DNA of 64,000 bases, taken from the NCBI RefSeq assembly GCF_000328765.2, contig NC_019954.2:1368501-1432500 (forward strand). Reading direction: 5' to 3'. Source of the stretch: Tepidanaerobacter acetatoxydans Re1. Its GTDB lineage: Bacteria; Bacillota; Thermosediminibacteria; Thermosediminibacterales; Tepidanaerobacteraceae. The position numbers and the translations under genes were made by a program. The notes below the pieces were generated by a model that saw only the letters and a program-made list of their open reading frames with translations, made no database searches and was not told the DNA's origin. Shown here piece by piece: positions 45,416 through 54,357 of this stretch. The stretch's first letter is position 1, and the number at the start of each line of letters is the position of its first letter.

Positions 45416-46381
45416 TTAAACTGCTGCTGTAGATGACCATTTGCCGCATCTGTCGCCCCATCGTGCCTTAAGTTCTTTATCTGAAAAGAGTTGTATTATT
45501 TCACAATTATTGGGACAACCCATGCATTCAAAGCTTTTAACTTTATAATCTTGAACGGCTATATCCATTCCAAAAAAGCGAGTAGTTTTTTTATGGGAAA
45601 TGATATAGTCTGAAGCTAGTATTGCAGCTCCTATTGCACCCATAACATCATAATTCTCAGGAACTGCAACATTATACTTAAGTTGTTCTTCAAAGGCTTC
45701 CTTAATGCCTATATTTGCTGCTACACCACCTTGGAATAATATTTGTGGTCTTATGTCCTTTCCTTTACCTACATTTGAAAGGAAATTTCTTACCAAAGCT
45801 TCACAAAGCCCTTTTAAAATATCCTCAATGGCGTGACCCATTTGCTGTTTATGTATCATGTCCGACTCAGCAAAAACCGCACATCGTCCAGCAATTCTTG
45901 TTGGATTTTTTGATCTTAGAGCTATTTCGCCAAATTGATTTATAGGAATTTGCAATCGCTGGGCTTGTCTATCCAAAAAAGATCCGGTACCAGCGGCACA
46001 TACTGTATTCATGGCAAAATCTACGACAGTTTTGTTTCGAAGTATTATTATTTTTGAATCTTGGCCACCTATTTCCAGAATTGTTTGTGTATCGGGATAA
46101 TAACTAAGTGCAGCAGTTGCATGAGCTGTAATTTCATTTTTTGTAATATCGGCTCCGACTAATATAGAAGCCAGTTGCCTTCCACTTCCAGTAGTCCCTA
46201 CAGCATAAATCTTTGCATCCTTCAATTGCTCTTGCAAAATGGAAAAACCATTTTTAATAGTTGCTATAGGATTACCTGCAGTACTTAAATACAGCTTTTT
46301 AACAAGACGTTTTTTTTCATCAAGTAAAACTAGATTAGTGCTTACAGACCCTACATCAATTCCGAGTGCATACTCTTGCAA
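45416..46381 (-). CDS. Acyl-CoA dehydratase activase-like ATPase (BadF/HgdC family)
   Basis: A 321-aa ASKHA ATPase. Phosphate motifs GIDVGSVSTN and GTTGSGRQ, then EIGGQDSKII, CAAGTGSFLDRQ (cluster-ligand cysteine), GRCAVFAESDM and FQGGVAAN. The C-terminus has extra cysteines CMGCPNNCE and DRCGKW, longer than in HgdC. HgdC-type activators inject an ATP-driven electron into 2-hydroxyacyl-CoA dehydratases. The dehydratase itself is not in the window. The TTG start overlaps the previous gene by 26 nt; the three genes 45416-48444 form one unit. Confidence 0.85.
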   Translation of the reverse strand: MQEYALGIDVGSVSTNLVLLDEKKRLVKKLYLSTAGNPIATIKNGFSILQEQLKDAKIYAVGTTGSGRQLASILVGADITKNEITAHATAALSYYPDTQTILEIGGQDSKIIILRNKTVVDFAMNTVCAAGTGSFLDRQAQRLQIPINQFGEIALRSKNPTRIAGRCAVFAESDMIHKQQMGHAIEDILKGLCEALVRNFLSNVGKGKDIRPQILFQGGVAANIGIKEAFEEQLKYNVAVPENYDVMGAIGAAILASDYIISHKKTTRFFGMDIAVQDYKVKSFECMGCPNNCEIIQLFSDKELKARWGDRCGKWSSTAAV

Positions 46382-47471
46382 AATCTTTACCCTCCTTGTT
46401 ATGATATATCATATCTATAAAAGCTTCCAATCGAGTTCTAAAACCCGTTTCAGCCGAGTGCTCGTCTAATACGATTGTCATTACCGGAATGGAATACTCC
46501 TGACTTACTTTTGGTATAGCGCTTTTAGCTACTATTTCAGGCATGCAAGTAAAAGGAAGAAGATGAATAACGCCATCAAAACCCATCTTGGAAAAATTGA
46601 CAATCTGAGCTATTGATTCTTGGCCATGTCCTCCTATAAAACAATTAATAAAAGGCCTAGATAAGTCTAGCATTTTTTTGTAATCTTTGGGCTTCAAAAA
46701 CGATGGTAAGAGATTTTCACGTACCCAATCAGTAATATATATATTTCTATGTACTTCAGTTCCTAGTTCTCCTAATTGCTTTTCAATATCTAAATTCACA
46801 AACGGTTCAAGAATAGTATATATTTCTCCCACTATGCCAATTTTTATAGTCTTTTTATCATTATTGATTGGTATAGATGAAAAATTTTTTGTCATTTCAA
46901 CTTCATATGCATTCATTTCGTTTGCATCGTTAATTTCAATTATGCGTTGTAAATTATAATTATATAATTTGTCACTTTGTCCTTTTGTTATTTCAATAGC
47001 CCTTAGTTTACAAATTTCTACATCTAATTTGTCTAAAAGAACTGCCTTTTTCCATGCCAATGTTACTGCTTTTATAATGTCTTTTAAAGAATTATTTTTT
47101 TTATTTGTAATGAAATTAATTTTTTTAAGTAATTCAAGAAAGTGACCTTGTGGTGGCTCGAGAATAATCATGTTAAAATCAAATCCCAAGTCTTTCAAAA
47201 TCTCTTTTTGCACTTGTCCATAATATCCAAACCTGCATGGGCCTATACCACCAGCCATTACTATAGTATCAGCTCCTTTTTCGAATGCTTCTATGAAATT
47301 ACCAACATTGATTTTAAGCGGTAGACATGCAAATTCAGGTGAATTTGCAACACCCAATTCAAGAGTTCTTTTTGTGCAAGGAGGTGGTGGAATAACCTCA
47401 AAGCCAAGGTTTTCAAACAAGGTTTTTAATGGAATATATATATTACCCATATGTGGAAATGTTATCTTCAA
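46356..47471 (-). CDS. Activase-associated protein (DUF2229/HgdB-like), second copy
   Basis: A 371-aa protein related to the CoA-enzyme activase associated family. Typical stretches: MGNIYIPLKTLFENLGFEVIPPP, ACLPLKINVGNFIEA, MAGGIGPCRFGYYGQVQ and a C-terminal VMTIVLDEHSAETGFRTRLEAF. Cysteines in CLPLK and PCRFG may hold an iron-sulfur cluster, as in the B/D subunits of 2-hydroxyglutaryl-CoA dehydratase. The TTG at 47471 is chosen for GGAAGGAAGG. It overlaps its neighbours on both sides. Confidence 0.78.
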   Translation of the reverse strand: MKITFPHMGNIYIPLKTLFENLGFEVIPPPPCTKRTLELGVANSPEFACLPLKINVGNFIEAFEKGADTIVMAGGIGPCRFGYYGQVQKEILKDLGFDFNMIILEPPQGHFLELLKKINFITNKKNNSLKDIIKAVTLAWKKAVLLDKLDVEICKLRAIEITKGQSDKLYNYNLQRIIEINDANEMNAYEVEMTKNFSSIPINNDKKTIKIGIVGEIYTILEPFVNLDIEKQLGELGTEVHRNIYITDWVRENLLPSFLKPKDYKKMLDLSRPFINCFIGGHGQESIAQIVNFSKMGFDGVIHLLPFTCMPEIVAKSAIPKVSQEYSIPVMTIVLDEHSAETGFRTRLEAFIDMIYHNKEGKDFARVCTRN

Positions 47472-48444
47472 AATATTTCCTTCCTTCCAATACATCTAAA
47501 AATGCTTCTAGTCTTGTATTAAATCCAATTTCTGCAGCATGTTCATCCAAATTTAAATATAAAAATGGAATGTCATAATCACGCTTAGTTCTTTTTTCAA
47601 TAAGTTCGCCTACAAGTGAATCCGGACCACATCCAAAAGACGCTACATGAATTATCCCATCTACCTTCTTTCTATCTAAAAAATAATATGCTGTACCAAT
47701 AGTTTGTTTGCCTAAAGTCCAGAACATATTTTTTTCTAATTTTTTGGTTCCTTCAAGAATGATTTTTTCTGTTACCATTTCACTAGTTATAAAATTAATA
47801 TTTTGTTTCTGTAGTTTTCTAACAAGACCCATGCTTATAAAATCATCATATATATTATAATTATGACCTAATAACAGAACTTTTAAATTATTAGAGTTTT
47901 TTATATGAGAGTTATTAGAAGAAGATTCCTGATTATTACATAGAGCATCTTGAGGAATTATCTGTTTTTCAATTAACCGAGAATCAAACTGCCGTTGAAT
48001 CCTGAGCGATTTATTATAAGCTATGAAAGCCTTTCTCTTACTTACATTTAGAAATTCACTTATTTGTAAAATATGATTCAAAATCTTATTTTTACCTCTA
48101 TATAAATTTAGCTCAGGTTCAATAATATATGGAAGATTAGGTATACTATTTCTAATCATGTCAGGTAATCCTAAAAATTTTGGACAAATGTACTCCTTTG
48201 GTTCTATGCTTATTATCCTGGGTATATAAATTGCATCAGCTTTACCTATTAAGTCGGCCACATGGCCATGGAAAACTTTAATAGGAAGGCATGCATCATC
48301 GACGCAAAGTTCAATGCCTTTTTTTACTATTTCTTTATTTGTAGGTGAAGACAAAACTACCTTATAACCCAATAATTCAAAGAAATTTTTCCAAAAAGGA
48401 TAATATTTGTAATAAAATAACGCTCTAGGTATTCCAATATACAA
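47443..48444 (-). CDS. Activase-associated protein (DUF2229-like), first copy
   Basis: A 333-aa paralogue of the next gene: LYIGIPRALFYYKYYPFWKN, ELCVDDACLPIKVFHGHV, ASFGCGPDSLVGE and YLNLDEHAAEIGFNTRLEAFLDV. The TTG at 48444 gives the standard family start MYIGIPRALF with AGGAG 10 nt upstream; a longer frame from an ATG at 48555 has no such site. In other anaerobes these parts and the activase are fused in one large protein of about 1,400 residues, whereas here they are three genes. Confidence 0.78.
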   Translation of the reverse strand: MYIGIPRALFYYKYYPFWKNFFELLGYKVVLSSPTNKEIVKKGIELCVDDACLPIKVFHGHVADLIGKADAIYIPRIISIEPKEYICPKFLGLPDMIRNSIPNLPYIIEPELNLYRGKNKILNHILQISEFLNVSKRKAFIAYNKSLRIQRQFDSRLIEKQIIPQDALCNNQESSSNNSHIKNSNNLKVLLLGHNYNIYDDFISMGLVRKLQKQNINFITSEMVTEKIILEGTKKLEKNMFWTLGKQTIGTAYYFLDRKKVDGIIHVASFGCGPDSLVGELIEKRTKRDYDIPFLYLNLDEHAAEIGFNTRLEAFLDVLEGRKYFEDNISTYG

Positions 48445-48561
48445 GGCTCTTACTCTCCTAAGTAATTTAATTTTGATTCTATTATATGAACTTTCTTTTT
48501 CTAAACTTACGTTCAAAGCATAGTGTATCTTATTATAAGTGGAATCATTTTTCATTGCAGT

Positions 48562-48930
48562 CTAGTTTATTAAATATATAACCATAATTCTAAATAATGA
48601 GGTCTTTATCATTAATGCAGGCAAAGGGCTTTTAAAATCTGCAATTGGATTAATCAAATCTATCCATGGTATTTTTTTATCTTTATGAAGTCCCAAGCCC
48701 AACATAAAAAAGAAAAGAGGACTTAGTATAAGAAAAAAATCTTTATTATTCGGACCGGCCACTGTAGTAAAAATACCTCCAGCAATTACTTCTGTTATGT
48801 TTGACTCTAAAACCATTGAAATTAAAATAGTGAAAACAGATTCCATAAAACATAGTAGTAAAACAATAAAGCAATATCTGGGGCTTATAATTATAACAGT
48901 AAGTAGTATTCCGACAACATCTATAAACAT
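48562..48930 (-). CDS. Small membrane protein following spoVAE
   Basis: A 122-aa hydrophobic protein with about three membrane segments (first DVVGILLTVIIISPRYCFIVLL, then a hydrophobic stretch with VIAGGIFTTVAGP, then FFLILSPLFFFMLGLGL). The ATG has AGGAAACG upstream and lies 9 nt after the spoVAE stop, so it belongs to the spoVA operon. It does not match SpoVAB, SpoVAA or SpoVAF. Probably a forespore membrane protein; function unknown. Confidence 0.65.
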   Translation of the reverse strand: MFIDVVGILLTVIIISPRYCFIVLLLCFMESVFTILISMVLESNITEVIAGGIFTTVAGPNNKDFFLILSPLFFFMLGLGLHKDKKIPWIDLINPIADFKSPLPALMIKTSLFRIMVIYLIN

Positions 48931-48939
48931 AATCGTTTC

Positions 48940-49293
48940 CTATTTAGACCTTGGATTAAAAATAACAGCCATAAAATAGCCGAAAACAATAGCAGCTGTT
49001 ATCCCACCAGCAGCAGCTCTTAGACCTCCGGTAAATACACCCAAAAGGCCATATTCATCTACATCTTGAATAACTCCGGTTACAAGGTTATGACCAAATC
49101 CTGTAAGCGGTATAGTTGCACCGGCCTTTCCGATATCTACTAACGGTTGATAAAGACCTATTCCGCTAAGAACTGCACCTGATGTTACAAAAAAAACTAA
49201 AACATGTGCTGGTGTCAATTTTGTTGCATCCATGAGTATTTGTCCTATTACGCATATTAAGCCCCCAACAATAAAAGCACTTATAACATCCAT
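48940..49293 (-). CDS. spoVAE: Stage V sporulation protein AE
   Basis: A 117-aa membrane protein with the SpoVAE core DVISAFIVGGLICVIGQILMDATKLTPAHVLV and GKAGATIPLTGFGHNLVTGV. Part of the SpoVA channel that loads dipicolinic acid into the forespore and releases it on germination. Third gene of spoVAC-AD-AE. Confidence 0.94.
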   Translation of the reverse strand: MDVISAFIVGGLICVIGQILMDATKLTPAHVLVFFVTSGAVLSGIGLYQPLVDIGKAGATIPLTGFGHNLVTGVIQDVDEYGLLGVFTGGLRAAAGGITAAIVFGYFMAVIFNPRSK

Positions 49294-49311
49294 TTGCTTC
49301 TCTCCCTATTG

Positions 49312-50322
49312 TCATAAATTTTCTAAAGAAATTGCATGAGCAATACAAGGTATAGTTTCTCCTTGTTGGCTGCTTGTAGTGCTCAATAATGCTCCGGTAG
49401 CTATCAGCAGCACTTTATTATATTGCCCTTTTAACATTTCTTTAAAAATATAACCGCAAGTAACAACTGCAGAACATGCACATCCACTACCTCCAGCATG
49501 AACATCTTGTTCTGGATAATATATCAAAACCCCACAATCAGCATATTTATTTGACATATTATAACCTTTTTGTTTTAAGAGTTCTTCAGTTATTTCTTTC
49601 CCAATACTTCCTAAATCACCAGTTATAATTAAGTCATAATCATCAGGAGTCTTTCCTGTATCTTGGAAATGTCTTATGATAGTATCTATGGCAGCAGGCG
49701 CCATAGCTGCTCCCATATCGTTAGAATCTGACTCCCCCATATCAATTACTTTTCCGGTAGTTGCAAAAGTTACTCTGGGGTTTTGCTGTTTTGAAGATAG
49801 CACCATTGCCCCTGCACCTGTTACTGTCCATTGAGATGTAGGAGTTCTTTGGTTCCCTAATTCCAAAGGGAATCTAAATTGTCGTTCAGCAGTACAAAAA
49901 TGACTCGAAACTGCTGCTACCACGTTTTCAGCAAAACCACCATCCACTATAATAGAACCTAGTGTAACCCCTTCAGCTAAAGTAGAACACGCACCATATA
50001 TTCCTAAAAATGGTATTTCCAATTCACGCGCAGCAAAACCTGCAGATATAATTTGGTTCAATAAGTCACCGGCAATAAGATACTCTATTTTTGTAGTAGT
50101 AAGATTAGCGTTTTTTATAGCAATTTCAATGGTTTCTTTTAATATTTTTTTTTCTGCTTTTTCCCAACTGCTTTCGGCATAAATGTTATCACTTAAAATC
50201 AAATCATAATAATCTTTAAATCGGCCTTGACCTTCTTTGGGACCGACAATTGATGCGGCCCCGATTATAGAAGGAGGATTTTCGAATCTAATAGTTTGAC
50301 TGCCCAGTTTTTTTATAGACAA
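49312..50322 (-). CDS. spoVAD: Stage V sporulation protein AD
   Basis: A 336-aa soluble thiolase-fold protein that binds dipicolinate in the SpoVA channel. Family marks: IIGAASIVGPKEGQGRFKDYYD, FLGIYGACSTLAEG, AVSSHFCTAERQFRFPLELGNQRTPTSQWTVTGAGA and GDLGSIGKEI. The TTG start follows GGAGGAAAG. It lies 13 nt after spoVAC. Confidence 0.96.
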   Translation of the reverse strand: MSIKKLGSQTIRFENPPSIIGAASIVGPKEGQGRFKDYYDLILSDNIYAESSWEKAEKKILKETIEIAIKNANLTTTKIEYLIAGDLLNQIISAGFAARELEIPFLGIYGACSTLAEGVTLGSIIVDGGFAENVVAAVSSHFCTAERQFRFPLELGNQRTPTSQWTVTGAGAMVLSSKQQNPRVTFATTGKVIDMGESDSNDMGAAMAPAAIDTIIRHFQDTGKTPDDYDLIITGDLGSIGKEITEELLKQKGYNMSNKYADCGVLIYYPEQDVHAGGSGCACSAVVTCGYIFKEMLKGQYNKVLLIATGALLSTTSSQQGETIPCIAHAISLENL

Positions 50323-50335
50323 AAAATCTTTCCTC

Positions 50336-50785
50336 CTAAAGTCTAATTAAATAATAAATTAAACCTATAATAGTTGCAGAATTTATACCATATACCAGTA
50401 CCGGCCCAGCTACGGCGAACATTTTAGCCGCAACTCCAAATACATAACCTTCTCTTTTAAACTCCATAGCAGGAGAAACAATGGAATTAGCAAAACCGGT
50501 TATTGGAACCACTGAACCAGCTCCAGCAAATTTACCAATTTTATCATAGACTCCTAAACCCGTTAAAAGAGCTCCTAAAAAAATCATGCTAATGGAAGTA
50601 GGAGCACCGGCTTGTTCAGGAGTCATACCTCGAGAAACAAAGAAATTCAAGATTACTTGACCAATAGCACATATGGTTCCTCCTACAGCAAATGCTGCAA
50701 TTACATTTTTAAGTATAGGAGGTTTTGGCCGTTTTTGCTTTACAAAGTTTTGATAATCTTTTTGTTCTTTTGTAAAAACAGACAT
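50336..50785 (-). CDS. spoVAC: Stage V sporulation protein AC
   Basis: A 149-aa membrane protein, the mechanosensitive part of the SpoVA DPA channel. Core: NVIAAFAVGGTICAIGQVILNFF, TSISMIFLGALLTGLGVYDKIGKFAGAGSVVPITGFANS. First gene of the spoVA operon here; spoVAA and AB are not adjacent, as in many clostridia. The forespore sigma-G promoter was not pinned down. Confidence 0.95.
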   Translation of the reverse strand: MSVFTKEQKDYQNFVKQKRPKPPILKNVIAAFAVGGTICAIGQVILNFFVSRGMTPEQAGAPTSISMIFLGALLTGLGVYDKIGKFAGAGSVVPITGFANSIVSPAMEFKREGYVFGVAAKMFAVAGPVLVYGINSATIIGLIYYLIRL

Positions 50786-50826
50786 GCAATCACCTTAATC
50801 AATCTCTAAATATAAAAATCCGTTTA

Positions 50827-50853
50827 AAAACGAGCACTTTTAGTGCCCGTTTT
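50827..50853 (-). terminator. Terminator after the dodecin gene
   Basis: 12-bp stem with one A-C mismatch (50827-50838 with 50842-50853) at the end of the dodecin gene; on the - strand it is followed by AAACGG, so the tail is weak and relies on the stem T run. Confidence 0.55.
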
Positions 50854-50854
50854 C

Positions 50855-51067
50855 TTAGCTTTCTGTTGTTCCGTCTACTTTAAAGGCTATTTGTACGTTA
50901 GATTTATATTCCACTATTTTTCCGTTCTGTACATTTGCAGTATTATTTAAAACCTCTACTCCTGTAATATTTCTAATTGTCTTATTAGCATCCTCTACTG
51001 CATTTTGTACTGCTTCCTGCCAGCTATTTTTGGATTCACCTACCAATTCTAAGACCTTAACTGTCAT
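50855..51067 (-). CDS. Dodecin family flavin-binding protein
   Basis: A 70-aa protein: VKVLELVGESKNSWQEAVQNAVEDANKTIRNITGVEV, then a beta-hairpin with NGKIVEYKSNVQIAFKVD. Dodecins form hollow dodecamers that store or buffer flavins. Ribosome binding site AAGGAGG. Located between spoVA and the sigF region; a specific spore role is not known. Confidence 0.93.
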   Translation of the reverse strand: MTVKVLELVGESKNSWQEAVQNAVEDANKTIRNITGVEVLNNTANVQNGKIVEYKSNVQIAFKVDGTTES

Positions 51068-51132
51068 GCAAAAAGTCCTCCTTGTTTTATTACCTTAATT
51101 ATTCTTTTATAGTTTGCCCAATCACTGAGCAG

Positions 51133-51270
51133 TTATTCTCTTAACAAAAAAACTAATTTTGCACTTTTAGGTATTCTACTATTGTCAAAAATTTTAAAAA
51201 TAAACGACCCAGCTATTAAAAATAATAATAAACATATTATTATAACAAGCCTTTTGTTTATACCTGTCAT
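51133..51270 (-). CDS. 45-aa membrane peptide downstream of sigF
   Basis: ATG at 51268-51270, stop TAA at 51133-51135. The product begins MTGINKRLVIII, has one strong membrane helix (VIIICLLLFLIAGSFIF) and a basic tail ending VFLLRE. AAGGAGG lies at the correct distance from the start, a better site than many larger genes here. It lies between the sigF terminator and dodecin. Not recognised; likely a small sporulation membrane protein by context only. Confidence 0.6.
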   Translation of the reverse strand: MTGINKRLVIIICLLLFLIAGSFIFKIFDNSRIPKSAKLVFLLRE

Positions 51271-51319
51271 TCGGATTTCCTCCTTATCTTTTATTATGTA
51301 TGATTAAGTTTTTTTTATA

Positions 51320-51347
51320 CAAAAAAAGCCTAAACTAACTTAGGCTT
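51320..51347 (-). terminator. Terminator overlapping the sigF stop
   Basis: Stem AAGCCTAA/TTAGGCTT (51326-51333 with 51340-51347) and a T run on the - strand; it includes the last base pairs of sigF. Confidence 0.75.
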
Positions 51348-52068
51348 AAGATAATAAATTTTTTACTTTTGTCAGAACCTTTCTTTCTAATCGTGATACT
51401 TGAACTTGAGTCATATTTAATTTTTTTGCAACATCTATTTGCGTCATATCCTTAAAATATCTAAGAGTAATAATTTGTCGCTCATCCCTATCAAGCTTTG
51501 AGAGTGCTTCTTTCAAAGCTATTTTGTCATGCAATAAGTTTTCTTGATATTCATTTTCATTGAGTTGATCTATTAAATAAATAGGAGAGCCATCATCTTG
51601 GTAAACCACATCATTTAACGAAACTAAAGATTGAGAAGCTTCCATTGCCATTACAATTTCTTCTACGGGTACTTCCATTTCGTCAGAAATTTCGTTAATT
51701 GTTGGTTCTCTATCTAAAGTATTTGTAAGTTCTTCCTGAGTTTTTTGAATTTTGTAGCCTAATTCTTTCAACGAACGAGATACCTTTATGGGTTTATCAT
51801 CACGTATGTATCTTCGGATTTCACCCATTATCATAGGAACAGCATATGTTGAAAATTTAACATCGTATGAAAAATCAAATTTTTCTATTGCTTTTAATAG
51901 GCCAATACTCCCAATTTGAAATAAATCTTCAGGCTCATAGCCTCTATTATTAAATCTCTTTACTATGCTCCATACCAAACCCAGGTTAAGGGACACAAGC
52001 TCATCTCTAGCCTTTTTTTCACCTCTTTTAGCTTCTTTTAGAAGTTCCATAATAATTTCAGAACTCAT
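51346..52068 (-). CDS. sigF: RNA polymerase sigma-F factor
   Basis: A 240-aa forespore-specific sigma factor. Region 2 ([44 protein letters not shown]), region 3 ([35 protein letters not shown]) and region 4 helix-turn-helix ([25 protein letters not shown]) are complete. The start overlaps spoIIAB by 4 nt with GAGGAATAATTC before it. It is held inactive by SpoIIAB until SpoIIAA is dephosphorylated after polar septation. Confidence 0.97.
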   Translation of the reverse strand: MSSEIIMELLKEAKRGEKKARDELVSLNLGLVWSIVKRFNNRGYEPEDLFQIGSIGLLKAIEKFDFSYDVKFSTYAVPMIMGEIRRYIRDDKPIKVSRSLKELGYKIQKTQEELTNTLDREPTINEISDEMEVPVEEIVMAMEASQSLVSLNDVVYQDDGSPIYLIDQLNENEYQENLLHDKIALKEALSKLDRDERQIITLRYFKDMTQIDVAKKLNMTQVQVSRLERKVLTKVKNLLS

Positions 52069-52511
52069 GAATTATTCCTCTCTGAACTATCTCTTAAAAT
52101 TTTAACCATTGTAATAATTGTTCCCTCACCCGGGGTAGATTCAATCTCCAACTTATCCATAAAATCTTCCATTATTGTAAATCCCATACCGGATCTTTCT
52201 AACTCAGGTTTGGAAGTCCATAAAGGCTGTCTTGCCTTCTGTATATCTTCAATACCTTTTCCCCAGTCTTGAACAGATATAATTATTTTATCAGTATAAA
52301 GTTTTGATTTTATTCTTATAACTCCTACGGTATTCTCATAGCCATGAATTATACAATTTGTTACGGCCTCTGAAACTGCTGTTTTTATATCTGCAAGCTC
52401 GTCCAAAGTCGGATCCAACTGTGATGCAAAAGCTGCTACAACAACTCGTGCAAAAGATTCGTTTTGAGATTTGCTTAAAAAATCCAATTGCATTTCATTT
52501 AATGCAGTCAC
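52065..52511 (-). CDS. spoIIAB: Anti-sigma-F factor SpoIIAB
   Basis: A 148-aa GHKL serine kinase and anti-sigma factor. N-box [12 protein letters not shown]1 DWGKGIED and the lid-region motif [14 protein letters not shown]. It phosphorylates SpoIIAA and binds SigF. GTG 52511 is chosen because GAGGGGTG lies 5 nt before it; an ATG at 52526 overlaps the spoIIAA stop but has no site of its own. Either is possible. Confidence 0.95.
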   Translation of the reverse strand: MTALNEMQLDFLSKSQNESFARVVVAAFASQLDPTLDELADIKTAVSEAVTNCIIHGYENTVGVIRIKSKLYTDKIIISVQDWGKGIEDIQKARQPLWTSKPELERSGMGFTIMEDFMDKLEIESTPGEGTIITMVKILRDSSERNNS

Positions 52512-52522
52512 AAAATCACCCC

Positions 52523-52858
52523 TCATAATTTTTCTATGGCCTCTCTTTCATCTCTAAAACAATTTACAATATTCAAAAGTCCTGATATATCAAAAATTTT
52601 TTTGACTTGAGGAGTTAAATAAATAACCCCTATCTTCCCTCCCGTTTTTTGGAGTTTTTTATAACGCCCTATAATCATACCTACACCAGAACTATCCATA
52701 AAGGAAACATCTTTAAAATTAAATAAGATGTTTTTTATTTTGTGTTTTTCAATGTATCGGTCTATTTCATCTTTAATAATCGATGCTATATGATGATCTA
52801 TTTCTCCCTTTAGGTTAATTTTTAGCATATCATCCTTTACTTTTACTATCTCACCCAT
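52523..52858 (-). CDS. spoIIAA: Anti-anti-sigma factor SpoIIAA
   Basis: A 111-aa STAS protein. The phosphorylation site is S56 in [15 protein letters not shown], equivalent to S58 of Bacillus SpoIIAA. Unphosphorylated protein displaces SigF from SpoIIAB. GGGGGG precedes the ATG. First gene of the spoIIAA-spoIIAB-sigF operon; a sigma-H-like promoter lies just upstream (52888-52912). Confidence 0.96.
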   Translation of the reverse strand: MGEIVKVKDDMLKINLKGEIDHHIASIIKDEIDRYIEKHKIKNILFNFKDVSFMDSSGVGMIIGRYKKLQKTGGKIGVIYLTPQVKKIFDISGLLNIVNCFRDEREAIEKL

Positions 52859-52887
52859 ACTCCACCCCCCTTTATTCTATTAAAATA

Positions 52888-52912
52888 ATTCGATGAATTT
52901 TATTAATTTCCT
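52888..52912 (-). promoter_or_regulatory. Sigma-H-like promoter of the spoIIA operon
   Basis: On the - strand AGGAAAT (52906-52912), 13 nt, then CGAAT (52888-52892). This fits the Bacillus sigma-H pattern AGGA-N2-T with a GAAT -10 element, and Bacillus spoIIA is sigma-H dependent. Confidence 0.6.
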
Positions 52913-52948
52913 TCTATAAAATTACATGATTTACATATATTTCTCTTT

Positions 52949-52995
52949 AATGATTTAAGACTTCCTTCAATTTTATAAGGAAGTCTTAAATCATT
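52949..52995. repeat. 19-bp perfect inverted repeat between dacF and spoIIA
   Basis: Arms 52949-52967 and 52977-52995 match over all 19 bp, with a 9-nt loop. Neither side is followed by a T tract, so it may be a non-canonical terminator or an operator/RNA stem. Confidence 0.75.
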
Positions 52996-53134
52996 AAAAT
53001 TCACGTATTAGTAACCGGATATTTAACAGAAACTGAAAATATCCCTCCAAATTTTCAATTGCTATTGTTTACATTGCTATATTTCCAGAATGCAGTGGAA
53101 ATACAGTAATCAAGTAAAAGAAAGAAACATATAT

Positions 53135-54301
53135 TTAAAAAGTAAACCATTTGTTAAATATCTTTTTAAACATCTCGATAATATTTGCTTTCATTACATT
53201 TTCAGATATGACAAGATTTACTTTTTTTACAATTTTACCACCTTGCTCAATTAAAAGAGTTCCTACCGCATGATCTTTCTTTAAAGGTGCGCATAATTTA
53301 TCAGGCACATCAACTTTTGTGTTAATTTCTCCTTCTTTGCCCTTTTCTATTAAAAGACTTACATCTTCCGGAACAATTACATTTACATTTTCCAAATGCC
53401 CCTTTTCGACAGGGAGAATTTTTTGTATTGAGCCCTTTTCCACTACTTTAATTGAATCAAAATGTCCAAAGCCATAATCCAGTAATTTTACTGTATCTTC
53501 AAATCTCTGACTGCTAGTATCTGCATTTAATACTACTGATATTAACCGAAAATCTCCCCTTCTTGCGGTACCTGCAAAACAATGTCCAGCTTTATTATGA
53601 AAGCCGGTTTTTAAACCGTCTAATCCTTCATATTTCCCAAGTAGCTTATTTGTGTTAGCAAGCATTGTCGCATCACGTTTTTTATCAGTATGTTCAAGAT
53701 AGTCTATCCATATGGTCGACCAATTAAAAAATAAAGGATATTTGACTAATTCCCTTGACATCAATGCAATATCATGTGCAGTAGTATAATGTTCAGGTGA
53801 TGATAAGCCATGCGGATTTACGAAATTTGTATTGCTCATCCCCAGCTGTTTCGCTTTATCATTCATAAGCTTAACAAATCCTTCAACGCTGCCGCCAATA
53901 TGCTCAGCTACAGCCATCGATGCATCATTAGCTGAAGCAATAACAATACACTTTAAAAGTGTTTCAAGTGTCTGCTCTTCTCCGGGCGCCAGAAAGACTT
54001 GACTGCCTCCTGTTCCCCATGCTCTTTCACTTATCCTGACAATATCCGACAAACTGACTTTGCCCGATTCAAGAGCTTCAAAAGCAATGATCATGGTCAT
54101 TATCTTTGTAATACTAGCAGGTTCCATTTTTTCATGGGAGTTTTTTTCAAATAGAATTGTTCCCGTACCGGCATCCATCAAAATAGCCGATGGAGATTTG
54201 ATATCAAGTTGTGGTGCAGCTGCAACAGGACTTATAATGATAAAAAGCATAAGAAGTGTAATAAGCAGAATACAGGATATCTTTTTATTATAATAAACCA
54301 T
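53135..54301 (-). CDS. dacF: D-alanyl-D-alanine carboxypeptidase (DacF-like)
   Basis: A 388-aa low-molecular-weight PBP. Signal peptide 1-~28 (LLITLLMLFIIISPVAAA). Catalytic SxxK is S63-I-T-K66, SxN is in IASANDAS, KTG is in GLKTGFHNKAGH; a C-terminal beta domain and amphipathic anchor (ANIIEMFKKIFNKWF) follow. Location beside spoIIA matches Bacillus dacF, expressed in the forespore. The three functions of spore cortex trimming remain inference. Confidence 0.93.
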   Translation of the reverse strand: MVYYNKKISCILLITLLMLFIIISPVAAAPQLDIKSPSAILMDAGTGTILFEKNSHEKMEPASITKIMTMIIAFEALESGKVSLSDIVRISERAWGTGGSQVFLAPGEEQTLETLLKCIVIASANDASMAVAEHIGGSVEGFVKLMNDKAKQLGMSNTNFVNPHGLSSPEHYTTAHDIALMSRELVKYPLFFNWSTIWIDYLEHTDKKRDATMLANTNKLLGKYEGLDGLKTGFHNKAGHCFAGTARRGDFRLISVVLNADTSSQRFEDTVKLLDYGFGHFDSIKVVEKGSIQKILPVEKGHLENVNVIVPEDVSLLIEKGKEGEINTKVDVPDKLCAPLKKDHAVGTLLIEQGGKIVKKVNLVISENVMKANIIEMFKKIFNKWFTF

Positions 54302-54357
54302 TTATCGTTCCTCCCTTCTTATAATAGTTTTCCATAAGGAAGGAATGTTATACACTC

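Noticed and set aside
49166-49348. 60-aa frame overlapping spoVAE and the end of spoVAD
   Set aside because: It lies in another frame inside well-recognised spoVA genes and has no own ribosome binding site.
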